Shown one piece after another: positions 35,922-43,503 of a DNA stretch of 64,000 bases. The number at the start of each line of letters is the position of its first letter. The stretch's first letter is position 1. Both the position numbers and the translations under genes were made by a program. The notes beneath the pieces are model-generated. The model saw only the letters and a program-made list of their open reading frames with translations, searched no databases and had not been told where the DNA came from. Source of the DNA: Thermoanaerobaculum sp. GTDB lineage: Bacteria > Acidobacteriota > Thermoanaerobaculia > Multivoradales > UBA5704. The DNA lies in assembly GCA_021154885.1 (NCBI GenBank), contig JAJKHS010000013.1:1-64000 (forward strand). The letters are read 5' to 3'.

Positions 35922-36368
35922 ATGAAGCTCTTGTTTTCTTCGATCGTCATTGCAGTCCTCTTTGCCGCACCCGCAACACCCGTACTGGCAAAGGTCTGCC
36001 ACGGCGGACCCTCGAATGGGGTAACCTGCACCGCGAGCAGCCAATGCACGAGAACGTGCAGTGGCGGACCCTCGAACGGGGTTGTCTGCACTCAGGACTC
36101 GCAATGCACGAGGACGTGCAACGGGGGACCCTCGAACGGGGTTGTCTGCACCCAGGACTCGCAGTGCACGAGGACGTGCAACGGGGGACCCTCGAACGGG
36201 GTTGTCTGTACCCAGAACTCGCAGTGCACGAGAACGTGCAGTGGCGGACTCTCGAACGGGGTTGTCTGTACCCAGGACTCGCAGTGCACAGGCGGCACTT
36301 GTCCCGTCATCGCCTGCCAGATCTTTCCCTGTCAGGTCTTCGCGTGTCAGATCTTCGCCTGTTCCTAG
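35922..36368 (+). CDS. Secreted Cys-rich tandem-repeat protein, 148 aa
   Basis: A signal peptide (KLLFSSIVIAVLFAAPATPV, cleavage near LAK) is followed by five near-identical 20-residue repeats of the form CxGGPSNGVxCTxxSQCTRT, then a tail with ACQIFPCQVFACQIFACS. Each repeat has three Cys, so the mature protein would be disulfide-rich and extracellular or periplasmic. The repeat resembles short Cys motifs found in secreted proteins of Acidobacteria and Myxococcota (general impression, no match run). AAAGGAGG lies upstream of ATG 35922. The function is unknown. Confidence 0.78.
   Translation: MKLLFSSIVIAVLFAAPATPVLAKVCHGGPSNGVTCTASSQCTRTCSGGPSNGVVCTQDSQCTRTCNGGPSNGVVCTQDSQCTRTCNGGPSNGVVCTQNSQCTRTCSGGLSNGVVCTQDSQCTGGTCPVIACQIFPCQVFACQIFACS
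36000..36295 (+). repeat. Five in-frame 60-bp tandem repeats
   Basis: Units begin at about 36000, 36060, 36120, 36180 and 36240. Copies 2-4 differ by only a few bases, mostly silent, indicating recent expansion or gene conversion; the first and last are more diverged. The period is exactly 60 bp, so copy-number change would keep the frame. Confidence 0.9.
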
Positions 36369-36491
36369 GAGCGTCCCCCACCTCGTCTCGCACGATCTGC
36401 CGGCTTCCGCCGGGCGGATCACCCTGCCCTGGTGCGCGGAGGCCCCGGGTGGCGATGGGAAGACCGCGGAACCCTTGATTGGATAATCCCG

Positions 36492-36845
36492 ATGACCCGG
36501 ACGATCACGGACCGGCTGCGGGAGATCTGCCTCTCCTTCCCGGAGGCCACAGAGCAAGAGGCCTGGGGACATCCCACCTTCCGGGTCCGGGACAAGATTT
36601 TCGCTGCCTGCGGCAGCGAGGAAGAGCGGCTGTCGATGTCCTGCAAGGCCCCATCCGGCGCGCAGGAGCTGCTCGTGGCCGCGGACCCACAGCGTTTCTT
36701 TCGGCCCGCATATGTCGGGCACCGGGGCTGGGTCGGTGTGCGCCTCGACCCTCCCATCGACTGGGACCAGATCACCGACCTGGTGGAGGAAAGCTATCGG
36801 ATGACGGCACCCAAAAAACTCTCGGCGCGGCTCGATTCCACTTGA
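36492..36845 (+). CDS. MmcQ/YjbR-family protein, 117 aa
   Basis: The sequence TDRLREICLSFPEATEQEAW and FRVRDKIFAACG match the start of YjbR-like small proteins with the CyaY-like fold. It continues with FFRPAYVGHRGWVGVRLD and the terminal helix VEESYRMTAPKKLSARL. The DNA-binding role is by family only. ATG 36492 gives a normal length. It is convergent with the P1 peptidase. Confidence 0.85.
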   Translation: MTRTITDRLREICLSFPEATEQEAWGHPTFRVRDKIFAACGSEEERLSMSCKAPSGAQELLVAADPQRFFRPAYVGHRGWVGVRLDPPIDWDQITDLVEESYRMTAPKKLSARLDST

Positions 36846-36871
36846 GAGCCGGCGGGGTAGATCCTGGCACT

Positions 36872-38044
36872 TTATTCTTGCACCCTTTGCTGCTGGGGCG
36901 CCCGGCCCTCCCTCAGGAGCTCCCGCAGCTTGTCGATCGGGAGCGCCTCACTCTTGTGTCCCTCCGCGCCGGTGATGTCGGCGGCGCGGAGGAGAGAGTT
37001 GTAGACCGCCTCTTCGACGGCTTCGACGGCGGCGAGGAACAACGGGCTCATGGCGTCGTTGTGGACCTCCTCGACGGTTCGGGTGAGCGGCTTCGGCTCG
37101 AAGGGGACCAGGTTGCGCGTCGAAAAGGCGATCACGAAGTCGCCGGAGCCGTTGCTCAGGAAGGAGCCCGTGCGGGCCAGGCCCAGGATCGCCCGCTGGG
37201 CCAGACGCTCCAGGTTGCGCGAGGAGAGCGGCGCATCCGTCGCCAGCACGATCATGCACGAGCCGTCGCCGCGATCCTTCTCGATCGCATCCTGGAATGG
37301 ATAGCGGCCGAGCTTCTTGCCGACCGGCACGCCGTCGAGGGACAGCACGCCCCCGAAGTTGGTCTGGACCAGGGCGCCGACGGTCCAGCCGCCCAGGCTC
37401 CTGGGCAGCAGGCGCGAGGAGGTGCCGATCCCTCCTTTCCAGCCGAAGGCCATGGTCCCCGTCCCCGCGCCCACACTCCCCTCCTCCACCGGCCCCGCCG
37501 CAGCGGCGGCCAGGGCGGCGCGCACGTCGGCCACGGTCACGTGCCGGCCGCGGATGTCGTTCAGATAGCCATCATTGGTCTCTCCCACCACCGCGTTGAC
37601 GGAGCGGACCTGCTCGTTTCCCGGCTGCTCCAGCGTCCAGCCGACCAGAGCCTCCACCGCCGTTCCAACCGCCAGCGTATTGGTCAGGACGATCGGGGTC
37701 TCCAGGTTGCCGAGCTCCCGGACCTGCAGGAACCCCGCCGCCTTGCCGAAGCCGTTGCCGACCCAGACGGCCGCAGGCACCTTGTTCTGGAAGAGATTGC
37801 CGCCGTGCGGGACGATGGCGGTGACACCGGTGCGCACCGCCTCGCCGCGGATCAGCGTGCGGTGCCCGACGCGGACCCCTGCGACGTCGGTGATCGCGTC
37901 GTTCTTCCCCGGCGGGAGCACACCCGGCTGGAGCCCGAGATCGCGGACCCGTGGACGCGCCTCAGGCCCTGCGGCCTGGCCGAGCAGCGGGAAAAGCAGC
38001 AGGACGATAACCACCAGGAGTCGGTTTCGCATCTCTTGACTCAT
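36872..38044 (-). CDS. P1-family (DmpA-like) peptidase, exported, 390 aa
   Basis: DmpA-type enzymes are self-processing N-terminal nucleophile aminopeptidases. The signal peptide is RNRLLVVIVLLLFPLLGQAA. Core motifs are NDAITDVAGVRVGH, VTAIVPHGGN, GSVGAGTGTMAFGWKGGIGT and the predicted autocleavage Gly-Ser in RGDGSCMIVLATDAPLSSRN, followed by NDAMSPLFLA. The Ser would become the N-terminal nucleophile of the small subunit. Starts at 38044 or 38032 are both possible and only change the signal peptide by four residues. Activity on small peptides or beta-peptides is expected. Confidence 0.9.
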   Translation of the reverse strand: MSQEMRNRLLVVIVLLLFPLLGQAAGPEARPRVRDLGLQPGVLPPGKNDAITDVAGVRVGHRTLIRGEAVRTGVTAIVPHGGNLFQNKVPAAVWVGNGFGKAAGFLQVRELGNLETPIVLTNTLAVGTAVEALVGWTLEQPGNEQVRSVNAVVGETNDGYLNDIRGRHVTVADVRAALAAAAAGPVEEGSVGAGTGTMAFGWKGGIGTSSRLLPRSLGGWTVGALVQTNFGGVLSLDGVPVGKKLGRYPFQDAIEKDRGDGSCMIVLATDAPLSSRNLERLAQRAILGLARTGSFLSNGSGDFVIAFSTRNLVPFEPKPLTRTVEEVHNDAMSPLFLAAVEAVEEAVYNSLLRAADITGAEGHKSEALPIDKLRELLREGRAPQQQRVQE

Positions 38045-38499
38045 GCCTCCTTACGCAGCCTTGCCAGATCTTAACCCTACGGACGCACAGACAAAGTCCG
38101 CGGACCCCGGCCACCCCCGGGGCCCGCGGCAAACCCCCCGCGATACAGCTTGAGCCGGGGGAGTGGTTGGACTCCCAGTCCCCCGGCGGATTCAGTTGTC
38201 AAAGAGCGGCCACGCAACGGCTTGGATGCAGGTACAGGAGAACGAAGTCAGAAAATCTGTCGAGACCCCCTTGACAAGCTTCGCCTGGTCATGCACCATT
38301 CCCTCGTTGCTGCCGCATAGTACAGCAGAATCGACGTGGAAGCAAGCCGTCGATGTGCATAGGTCCTCGAAGTGGAGCCTCCAGGCGGTATCGCTGGCCT
38401 GGAAGCGAGATGCGGATCTGGTTCGTCTGAGAGTGGTTACGATTTCCGGCAATGACGCCGGAATTTAAGCCCCCACGGGGGCACGAAAGGAGAAGCACA
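38045..38499. other. 455-bp intergenic region with a strong hairpin
   Basis: CCGGGGGA (38155-38162) and TCCCCCGG (38179-38186) form a stable stem with an inner alternative stem GAGT/ACTC. A less GC-rich stretch follows, containing TTGTCAAAGAGCGGC. I see no gene: a minus-strand frame at 38192-38452 lacks a ribosome-binding site and family features. A structured leader or small RNA for the gene at 38500 is possible. Confidence 0.35.
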
Positions 38500-38964
38500 A
38501 TGGCAACCGAGAGGACGTACACAGGGAAGATGGGAGGGCTGCAGCGGCTCAACACCGCGCTGGCAGCCAACAGCGGGGACCTCCAGGATCTGGAGGGCAC
38601 CCGCAACAAGCTGGCCGGGCTGCAGACTCAGGCCCAGGACGCGGTGAAGCGGCAGGCGGAGCTCCGGGCGGAGAAGCAGGAGCTCTCCCGGCAGCTCAAG
38701 ACCGTGTTCACCGAGAGCGACCGGCTGGCCAACGTGGTGCGCAAGGCGTTGAAGGCGCACTATGGCATCCGGGCGGAGAAGCTCGTCGAGTTCGGCGTGC
38801 AGCCGTTCCGCGGCCGCAAGCTGGCCAAGACGGCTCCTGAGACGCCGGGAACGCCGCAGCCGCCCGGTCCCGTCACTCCGCAGGCGCCCGGTTTCATCCC
38901 GGCGCACCCCACCGCGACCCTGGCGCAGCCCACCGCGCCGGCGGCCGGCACCACCACCCAGTAG
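38500..38964 (+). CDS. Hypothetical coiled-coil protein with Pro-rich tail, 154 aa
   Basis: I do not recognise the family. Residues 10-80 are strongly helical and coiled-coil-like (LEGTRNKLAGLQTQAQDAVK, then RQAELRAEKQELSRQLKTVF), residues 80-110 are basic, and the last 45 residues are a low-complexity PGTPQPPGP/PTA tail. No signal peptide is present. AAAGGAG lies upstream of ATG 38500, and a strong terminator closes the transcript, so it is a monocistronic, probably well-expressed gene. It may be a structural or phage-like accessory protein, but nothing specific supports that. Confidence 0.75.
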   Translation: MATERTYTGKMGGLQRLNTALAANSGDLQDLEGTRNKLAGLQTQAQDAVKRQAELRAEKQELSRQLKTVFTESDRLANVVRKALKAHYGIRAEKLVEFGVQPFRGRKLAKTAPETPGTPQPPGPVTPQAPGFIPAHPTATLAQPTAPAAGTTTQ

Positions 38965-38992
38965 TAGCCAAGCAGCATCACCAAGCAGCGAG

Positions 38993-39020
38993 GGGGCGTG
39001 CCCGGCACGCCCCTTTTTTT
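38993..39020 (+). terminator. Rho-independent terminator
   Basis: GGGGCGTG pairs with CACGCCCC around a CCCGG loop, followed by seven T. It lies 28 bp after the stop of the coiled-coil gene. Confidence 0.88.
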
Positions 39021-39179
39021 GCGCCCTTTCCAGAGTCTCCAGGGGGTGGGCGACCACCGCAGGTCCCTGGCACCTGGACGGCGAGAGAGGCCACGCCCCC
39101 ACCTCGCGCGGACGGAGTCGGAGACGCTTGCTACTGCTATTGACCTTAGCGAGCAGGGCAGGCTCTCGCCTGCCCTGCT

Positions 39180-39659
39180 TCACGTCTCTCTGAGGGTCCT
39201 CTCGGAACCCGGAACCACGACCTCGAGCCCCGCGCCTGCCAGCCTCTCGAAATGGGCTCGGTTGAACGTGAGGATCCTCTGCGCACCACCTTTGCGCGCG
39301 CAGGCGGCGATCAATCCGTCATAGCTCGTGGCGCCGGCGATCTGGCGTTGGCTGAGCTCTTCGATCAACTCCCAAGCTTCCTCTCCGTCGAGCCCGACGA
39401 CAATCGTCCGCTGCCGCAGGGAACCTTCCAGGACTGCGAGAGCATCTTTGACACTGAGCCGATGAGGACTGGGCAACCGAGTCATGACCGAGTAGGCTTC
39501 GACCAGCGCCTGGAGAGGGAGGATGACGTCGCCGGGCTCCGCCAGGAGGGCTGCCAGCTCGGCGGCAGCCGGTCCGTGATGCTCATGCGAGGAGAGGAGG
39601 CCAGCGACGATGACGCTGGCATCGAGGGCTGTGGCCTGCCGGACCTTCTCACTCTCCAC
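39180..39659 (-). CDS. PIN-domain toxin (VapC-like), 159 aa
   Basis: PIN-domain ribonucleases cleave RNA using an acidic metal site. Here the acidic residues are in TALDASVIVAGLLSS (first Asp), LPLQALVEAYSVMTRL (Glu), TSYDGLIAACARKGGA (Asp) and RILTFNRAHFERLAG, where the usual final Asp is Asn. The start is GTG 39659, overlapping the antitoxin gene by 11 bp, so the pair is coupled. Length and order (antitoxin first) match vapBC modules. A truncated duplicate of the junction between the two genes lies at 43342-43487. Confidence 0.85.
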   Translation of the reverse strand: MESEKVRQATALDASVIVAGLLSSHEHHGPAAAELAALLAEPGDVILPLQALVEAYSVMTRLPSPHRLSVKDALAVLEGSLRQRTIVVGLDGEEAWELIEELSQRQIAGATSYDGLIAACARKGGAQRILTFNRAHFERLAGAGLEVVVPGSERTLRET

Positions 39660-39915
39660 GCTCGCGGACCTTTCGGAGGACCTGCTCGACCGTCGTCTCG
39701 GAGAGAGGTGGCCCCTCCTCGGCAGGTACCGCGATCCAGAGGGGGCCTCGCTGAACGATCTTGACCTCACGGGGAAGCGGCTCGATCTCGACCTTCCCCT
39801 CCTGGACCGTGATCCGCAGCGTCATCCCGGGAAGGATTCCGGCCTCGTCGCGGACCGCTTTGGGGAGGACAAGCCGGCCGGCAGAGTCGATGGTCGTTTG
39901 AATGGTATCTCTCAT
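39649..39915 (-). CDS. AbrB/MazE-type antitoxin (VapB-like), 88 aa
   Basis: The N-terminal swapped-hairpin DNA-binding domain reads TTIDSAGRLVLPKAVRDEAG and LPGMTLRITVQEGKVEIEPL. The C-terminal half is the toxin-binding tail (GPLWIAVPAEEGPPLSETTV, EQVLRKVRERGE). It precedes and overlaps the PIN toxin gene. It is expected to neutralise the toxin and repress the operon, and the inverted repeat at its start codon is a candidate operator. Confidence 0.87.
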   Translation of the reverse strand: MRDTIQTTIDSAGRLVLPKAVRDEAGILPGMTLRITVQEGKVEIEPLPREVKIVQRGPLWIAVPAEEGPPLSETTVEQVLRKVRERGE

Positions 39916-39933
39916 GGTGTTCAGAGTACCATG
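39913..39933. promoter_or_regulatory. Candidate operator of the vapBC-like operon
   Basis: CATGGT (39913-39918) and ACCATG (39928-39933) form an inverted repeat with a 9-bp spacer that covers the antitoxin start codon. On the minus strand TACTCT lies inside it as a possible -10 box. This arrangement suits autorepression. Confidence 0.45.
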
Positions 39934-40098
39934 AGGCGTTCCCAACCGCCAGATCGTGTCACCAGGTCGCGGCCGCCAAGGGGCGGCACCTTTCCTGCAT
40001 CTCGTTGAGGACGTCAGGCGTGCCGTGCGGTCCGGTGAACACCCTATCCAGATAGGCGGCCTCTGCCGGCGGCGCCGGATCTCTGAAAGGAGGACGAC

Positions 40099-40287
40099 TT
40101 GAAAAAGAAGCTCTCGAAGAAGCTCGTGCTCAGCCGAGAGACGCTGGCTCGGCTCAATCAGGGTGAGCTCTTGAAGGCGAAAGGGGGTTTTACTCCGTTC
40201 ACCTGCCAGGCCCCACCTGCCTGCGAGTACAGCGGTCAGAATACGTGTCCCACCTGTAATCTGACCTGTACGACCAATCGGTGTTGA
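40099..40287 (+). CDS. Orphan Cys-rich lanthipeptide-like precursor, 62 aa
   Basis: The start is TTG at 40099 with GAAAGGAGG 6 bp upstream. The leader KKKLSKKLVLSRETLARLNQ followed by GELLKAKGG has the L-S-(K/R)-E-T-(L/I)-x-x-L plan of class I lanthipeptide-type leaders found in Bacteroidota and Acidobacteriota, ending in a GG processing site at residues 29-30. The 32-residue core has six Cys (36, 42, 50, 53, 57, 62) and eight Thr/Ser, enough for several thioether rings. No dehydratase, cyclase, peptidase or transporter gene is in the window, so processing would have to act in trans. A terminator follows. Confidence 0.75.
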   Translation: MKKKLSKKLVLSRETLARLNQGELLKAKGGFTPFTCQAPPACEYSGQNTCPTCNLTCTTNRC

Positions 40288-40328
40288 CCTCGCCTCGACG
40301 GCAGGAACTGGCGGGAGCTTGAGAGGGA

Positions 40329-40356
40329 GGGGGCGTGCTTGGCACGCTTCCTTTTT
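40329..40356 (+). terminator. Rho-independent terminator after the peptide gene
   Basis: GGGGGCGTGC and GCACGCTTCC pair (with G-T pairs) around TTG, followed by a five-T run. The stem core GGCGTGC/GCACGC resembles the terminator at 38993. Confidence 0.78.
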
Positions 40357-40424
40357 ACGCTTCAGATTTCGAGTTGACCGGAGGGCTGGGAAGGAGCATG
40401 CCGGCAGCATGCTAGACTCTCAGC

Positions 40425-40643
40425 ATGGCAAATCTCCAAGTCAAGAATCTGCCCGAGCCTCTCCATACTCGCCTGCGGCGCTATGCGCGGCAACATCACC
40501 GGACGCTCAGCGACGTTGCACGGGCCGCTCTCGAGCGTGAGATGAATCGCTGCGAATGGTATGAACGCCTCGCCCAGCGTCCGCCGACCGACCTCGGCGT
40601 CTCGGCGGCCTCGCTGCTTGAGGAGGAGCGGAGGCAACGGTAG
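40425..40643 (+). CDS. FitA-like ribbon-helix-helix antitoxin, orphan, 72 aa
   Basis: NLQVKNLPEPLHTRLRRYAR and HHRTLSDVARAALEREMNR are typical of the FitA/Arc-type antitoxin that normally precedes a PIN toxin. A -10-like TAGACT at 40413-40418 would place transcription start at or next to the ATG, so the mRNA may be leaderless. No intact toxin follows; the next frame is another, damaged antitoxin-toxin region. The gene may be a leftover that still blocks a toxin elsewhere. Confidence 0.8.
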   Translation: MANLQVKNLPEPLHTRLRRYARQHHRTLSDVARAALEREMNRCEWYERLAQRPPTDLGVSAASLLEEERRQR

Positions 40644-40665
40644 CGTCCACCTATGGCCGCCCCTC

Positions 40666-41061
40666 TTGAAACACATCGACCTGCTACTCGACGAGGACCT
40701 CATCACGCGGCTCGAAGAGGAGTCCCGACTCCGACAGGCAAGTGTATCGGATGTGGTGCGCAATCTCCTGGCTCGTGATCTGGGAATGATCCGGCCAACT
40801 CGTGGGTTCGTGGAGCGGATCCGAAGGCTCCACGCAACGATCGGCCCGATCCCCCTGACGGCACCGAGATCATCCGCGAATCCCGAGATCGCGGATGGTG
40901 AAGCGGTGCTCGACACCAGTGTAGTCGTGAAGTGGTTCTTCGTCGAAGAAGGACCCGATCGGGTGGAGATCTTTCTCAGAGAGTTGGAGGCAGAGGCCGC
41001 GAGAGTGATTGTTCTCTTGCCCCTCTTCTACGACCAAATGGGCACAGTCTCACCGAGGTGT
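40666..41061 (+). pseudogene. Decayed VapB-VapC region, fused in one frame
   Basis: The first part, IDLLLDEDLITRLEEESRLR and ASVSDVVRNLLARDLG, is an RHH antitoxin. It runs without a stop into a PIN toxin start, EAVLDTSVVVKWFFVEEGPD followed by LRELEAEAARVIV. The PIN domain then loses sense: after PLFYDQMG the expected continuation is in another frame (HSLTEVCFTLWD). Only about the first third of the toxin remains. This is either decay of a vapBC module or a fusion with a truncated toxin, and decay is far more likely. Confidence 0.65.
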
Positions 41062-41164
41062 GTTTTACCCTATGGGACTTCGACGCCGAGCCTATTTTTG
41101 TCGGCATCAGCAGCGGCGATGAAGATAGCCTTGATTTGAGGCGGGGAAAAGGACGCGGAGGTCT

Positions 41165-42769
41165 TTATGGTGTAATGGCCGGACCAACCTCCTGCGGCAG
41201 GAGCCTCTCAGGTACTTCCAGGACGGCCCTTTCGAAGTCGCCTATCCGAACGCGTTTCGCCTTCAAGAGCAAAGAGGGTGAAAATCGCAGGTAGCCTTTC
41301 AGTGTGCCGTTATTCGTTGTGACATAGTCTAGAGCTAGGACACTGCGGCTCACAAGATGTGGTAGGCTCCAGACCGGCTCAAGCACCGCCGAGACAATGC
41401 CACGGGAGAGGTTCAGGCTGCGGAGGACCTCTTCGTTGGCAAGATGCGCCTCGGAGCATTCCATTTCATCCTTGACCGCGCGCAGGGAAACCTCACGATT
41501 GCCAGGCAAGTGCACGGCGGCAAGTCCCTTCGAGGTCGTGAGGATCAGCGTCTTCAACTCATTGGTTAGCGGAACCCCACGTGATCGCGCTGCATCTTCG
41601 CACGAGACGACTTCGGTTTCGGTGAAGTATGTCTTCATGCGCAACCCTGGTGCCTGTCCGCCAGACGTCTCAGCCTGTTGAGGAGCGAACTTGCTAGCAG
41701 TCGGGACTTCACGAGCTCCAAACCAAACTCGCTCTAGTCGTCTAAGCTGCCCACCACACCATTGCTCATCAAGGTGCATAGTACCGCAGCGAATCCGTTT
41801 CAGATTGTCAAACGCGGGATGGGCTGAGTAAGCTCGGATTCTTCCGGTGAGTCTATCCTTGAAGATCACGATATCCTCCAAGGTGTGATGCTCGCTCAGA
41901 ACCGAGCGCGATGCCTGACGGATCTCTATACCCGCCCGAATCTGCTCTTCGATGAGAGGACGAAGCTTGCCACGGTGCCCGTCAGGCAAAGCGAACAGCC
42001 GCCTTATCTTCACACCTCTTGCTGCGGCCCTTAGATTTCTGCTCCGGTATTCCCCCTGCTGTTGATCGTCTGACCAGATCAAGGAAGAAAGGGTCGCCAC
42101 AGCCCAGACCTCGGTGCCCTCACCCGCGGAATCCATCTCACGAAAGAGTTCCGCATAATACTCCTGAGGACGGAGAAGGATCTCTCCCCTACAGGCCTTT
42201 ACCATCCTTTCGTGGAATGGATCGAGAACAAGCCGTTCAATCTCGAGTTGCCAAGTTGGAGGCAATTGGAGAATGCGTCTGTGCGGGGCTAACAACCTTT
42301 GGGCGGAATACCCTCCGGCAGTGGTTATGGCCCTCAGCCGTGAAACCCATGCGTGGAGTTGCGGTTCATATCGCTCCGGTTTTGAAGGATCAAGCACAAT
42401 GACATTCAGGCCGGCGAGATCGCTGGGCAAAGCCGGGTCGATCTGACCTTCTGGCGCTACCCTCACGATACCGGCTCGCTGTCTCCCGAAGACGGCGAGA
42501 AAAATCCCGGCTTCCAAGAGGATGTTGTCACGTGGCGTCATCCTAGAAACACCTCGGTACTCCTGCTGGTCGTCAGATGTCGCAAGCAGAAGAGCGCCGT
42601 CGACTTCCATAGACATGTCCAAAAGGGCATCGAGCAGGTACTCACCTGGTGGTACGACACTGCTCCAAGGCACGGGAGTCACACCCAATCGTTCAAGAGC
42701 TAACCGCACCTGTTGATCGATAGCTTCGGCCTCACTTGAGGAGCCAACAAAGACACGCGGCTGCTGCAT
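41165..42769 (-). CDS. TIR-like / YbaK-like multidomain protein, candidate defence effector, 534 aa
   Basis: Three parts can be seen. Residues 4-130 form a TIR-like nucleotide-binding domain of the CBASS Cap12 / Pycsar-effector type: RVFVGSSSEAEAIDQQVRLA, PGEYLLDALLDMSMEVDGAL, and RDNILLEAGIFLAVFGRQR with Glu86 at the position of the NAD-cleaving Glu. Residues about 165-350 (YRSRNLRAAARGVKIRRLFA, LEDIVIFKD) form a middle domain weakly reminiscent of PLD-like sensor modules without HKD motifs. Residues 378-520 resemble YbaK/EbsC aminoacyl-tRNA deacylase domains (GVPLTNELKTLILTTSKGLA, HLPGNREVSLRAVKDEMECS, LRSLNLSRGIVSAVLEPVWS). ATG 42769 follows AAAGGG; an ATG at 42787 lacks a ribosome-binding site. 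Base composition here is visibly less GC-rich than the neighbours, suggesting transfer. Confidence 0.72.
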   Translation of the reverse strand: MQQPRVFVGSSSEAEAIDQQVRLALERLGVTPVPWSSVVPPGEYLLDALLDMSMEVDGALLLATSDDQQEYRGVSRMTPRDNILLEAGIFLAVFGRQRAGIVRVAPEGQIDPALPSDLAGLNVIVLDPSKPERYEPQLHAWVSRLRAITTAGGYSAQRLLAPHRRILQLPPTWQLEIERLVLDPFHERMVKACRGEILLRPQEYYAELFREMDSAGEGTEVWAVATLSSLIWSDDQQQGEYRSRNLRAAARGVKIRRLFALPDGHRGKLRPLIEEQIRAGIEIRQASRSVLSEHHTLEDIVIFKDRLTGRIRAYSAHPAFDNLKRIRCGTMHLDEQWCGGQLRRLERVWFGAREVPTASKFAPQQAETSGGQAPGLRMKTYFTETEVVSCEDAARSRGVPLTNELKTLILTTSKGLAAVHLPGNREVSLRAVKDEMECSEAHLANEEVLRSLNLSRGIVSAVLEPVWSLPHLVSRSVLALDYVTTNNGTLKGYLRFSPSLLLKAKRVRIGDFERAVLEVPERLLPQEVGPAITP

Positions 42770-43341
42770 CGTACCCTTTCTCGCCATCAGGCAGTAACTG
42801 CTAACATTAATCTAACCCATGATAGCTATGCGAAGATACCTTCTGGGCGACCCGGTTAGGACCGCACAAGCGGTGTCTCAGCATCAACTTAGGCATAAGC
42901 GTAGCGACTCGGCAAGAGCCGCGTCAACGACATGAACGCATAGCAATAAGAGTTCCAACTTTGCGGATTGGTGTTCGATTAGGTGCGCGAGCCGACGCTG
43001 ATCGACAGCACGCCCCCGAGGGGCAACTTCCACCCAGTGGCCGCTTCCCGGCCACTCTGCTGTTCGCGGCGGGATATTCCCCTCGCTTCCGCTTTGCCAG
43101 CCACTACCGCCGTAACCTCGACAGGGTGAATTCGGTTGGGCTCGCTCGGGTCCTACGTCAACTCGACCGTGAGCCTCTTGCCAAGTCGCGGCGGCACCGA
43201 ATAACGCGCCCCGTTGGGGCGCACGCCAGAGGGATCGGTCTGGACCCCAGCCCGTTGGGCTGGGCTGAGGGAGCCCGGACCTTCGGCCCGGAACCGCCGG
43301 TCCATTTCATCCCCCGAGATGTTGCGAGCGGCATCAAGGAC
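42770..43341. other. Intergenic region, AT-richer then palindrome-rich
   Basis: The part upstream of the TIR-like gene (42788-42960) is relatively AT-rich and likely holds its promoter. From 43000 to 43320 there are several short GC palindromes (GCGCCCCGTTGGGGCGC, CCCAGCCCGTTGGGCTGGG). An open frame spans this stretch but its translation has no family character or ribosome-binding site. I see no real gene here; it may be debris of a mobile element. Confidence 0.4.
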
Positions 43342-43487
43342 CTAGCTCGAGGGCTGTGGCTCTCCGGACCTTCTCACTCTCCACGCTCGCGGACCTTTTG
43401 GAGCCCCTGCTCGACCGTCGCCTCGGAGAGAGGTGGTCCCTCTTCGGCGGGTACCGCGATCCAGAGGGGGCCTCGCTGGACGATCCT
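43342..43487 (-). pseudogene. Truncated duplicate of the vapBC junction
   Basis: On the minus strand this encodes the antitoxin tail GPLWIAVPAEEGPPLSEATV then EQGLQKVRERGE and stop. It overlaps a toxin start VESEKVRRATALE that ends at a TAG at 43342. It matches 39628-39766 closely at DNA level. Both genes are cut: the antitoxin lacks its DNA-binding half and the toxin has only about 14 codons. It is a relic of a second module or of a local duplication. Confidence 0.8.
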
Positions 43488-43503
43488 CCGATACACTAGG
43501 GAC

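Noticed and set aside
38192-38452. 86-residue minus-strand frame in the gap after the peptidase
   Set aside because: There is no ribosome-binding site and no recognisable features, and it covers a structured region.
40329-40356. Hairpin as part of a mobile palindrome family with 38993-39020
   Set aside because: Both are simple stem plus T-run terminators; the shared core GGCGTGC is short and expected in GC-rich DNA.
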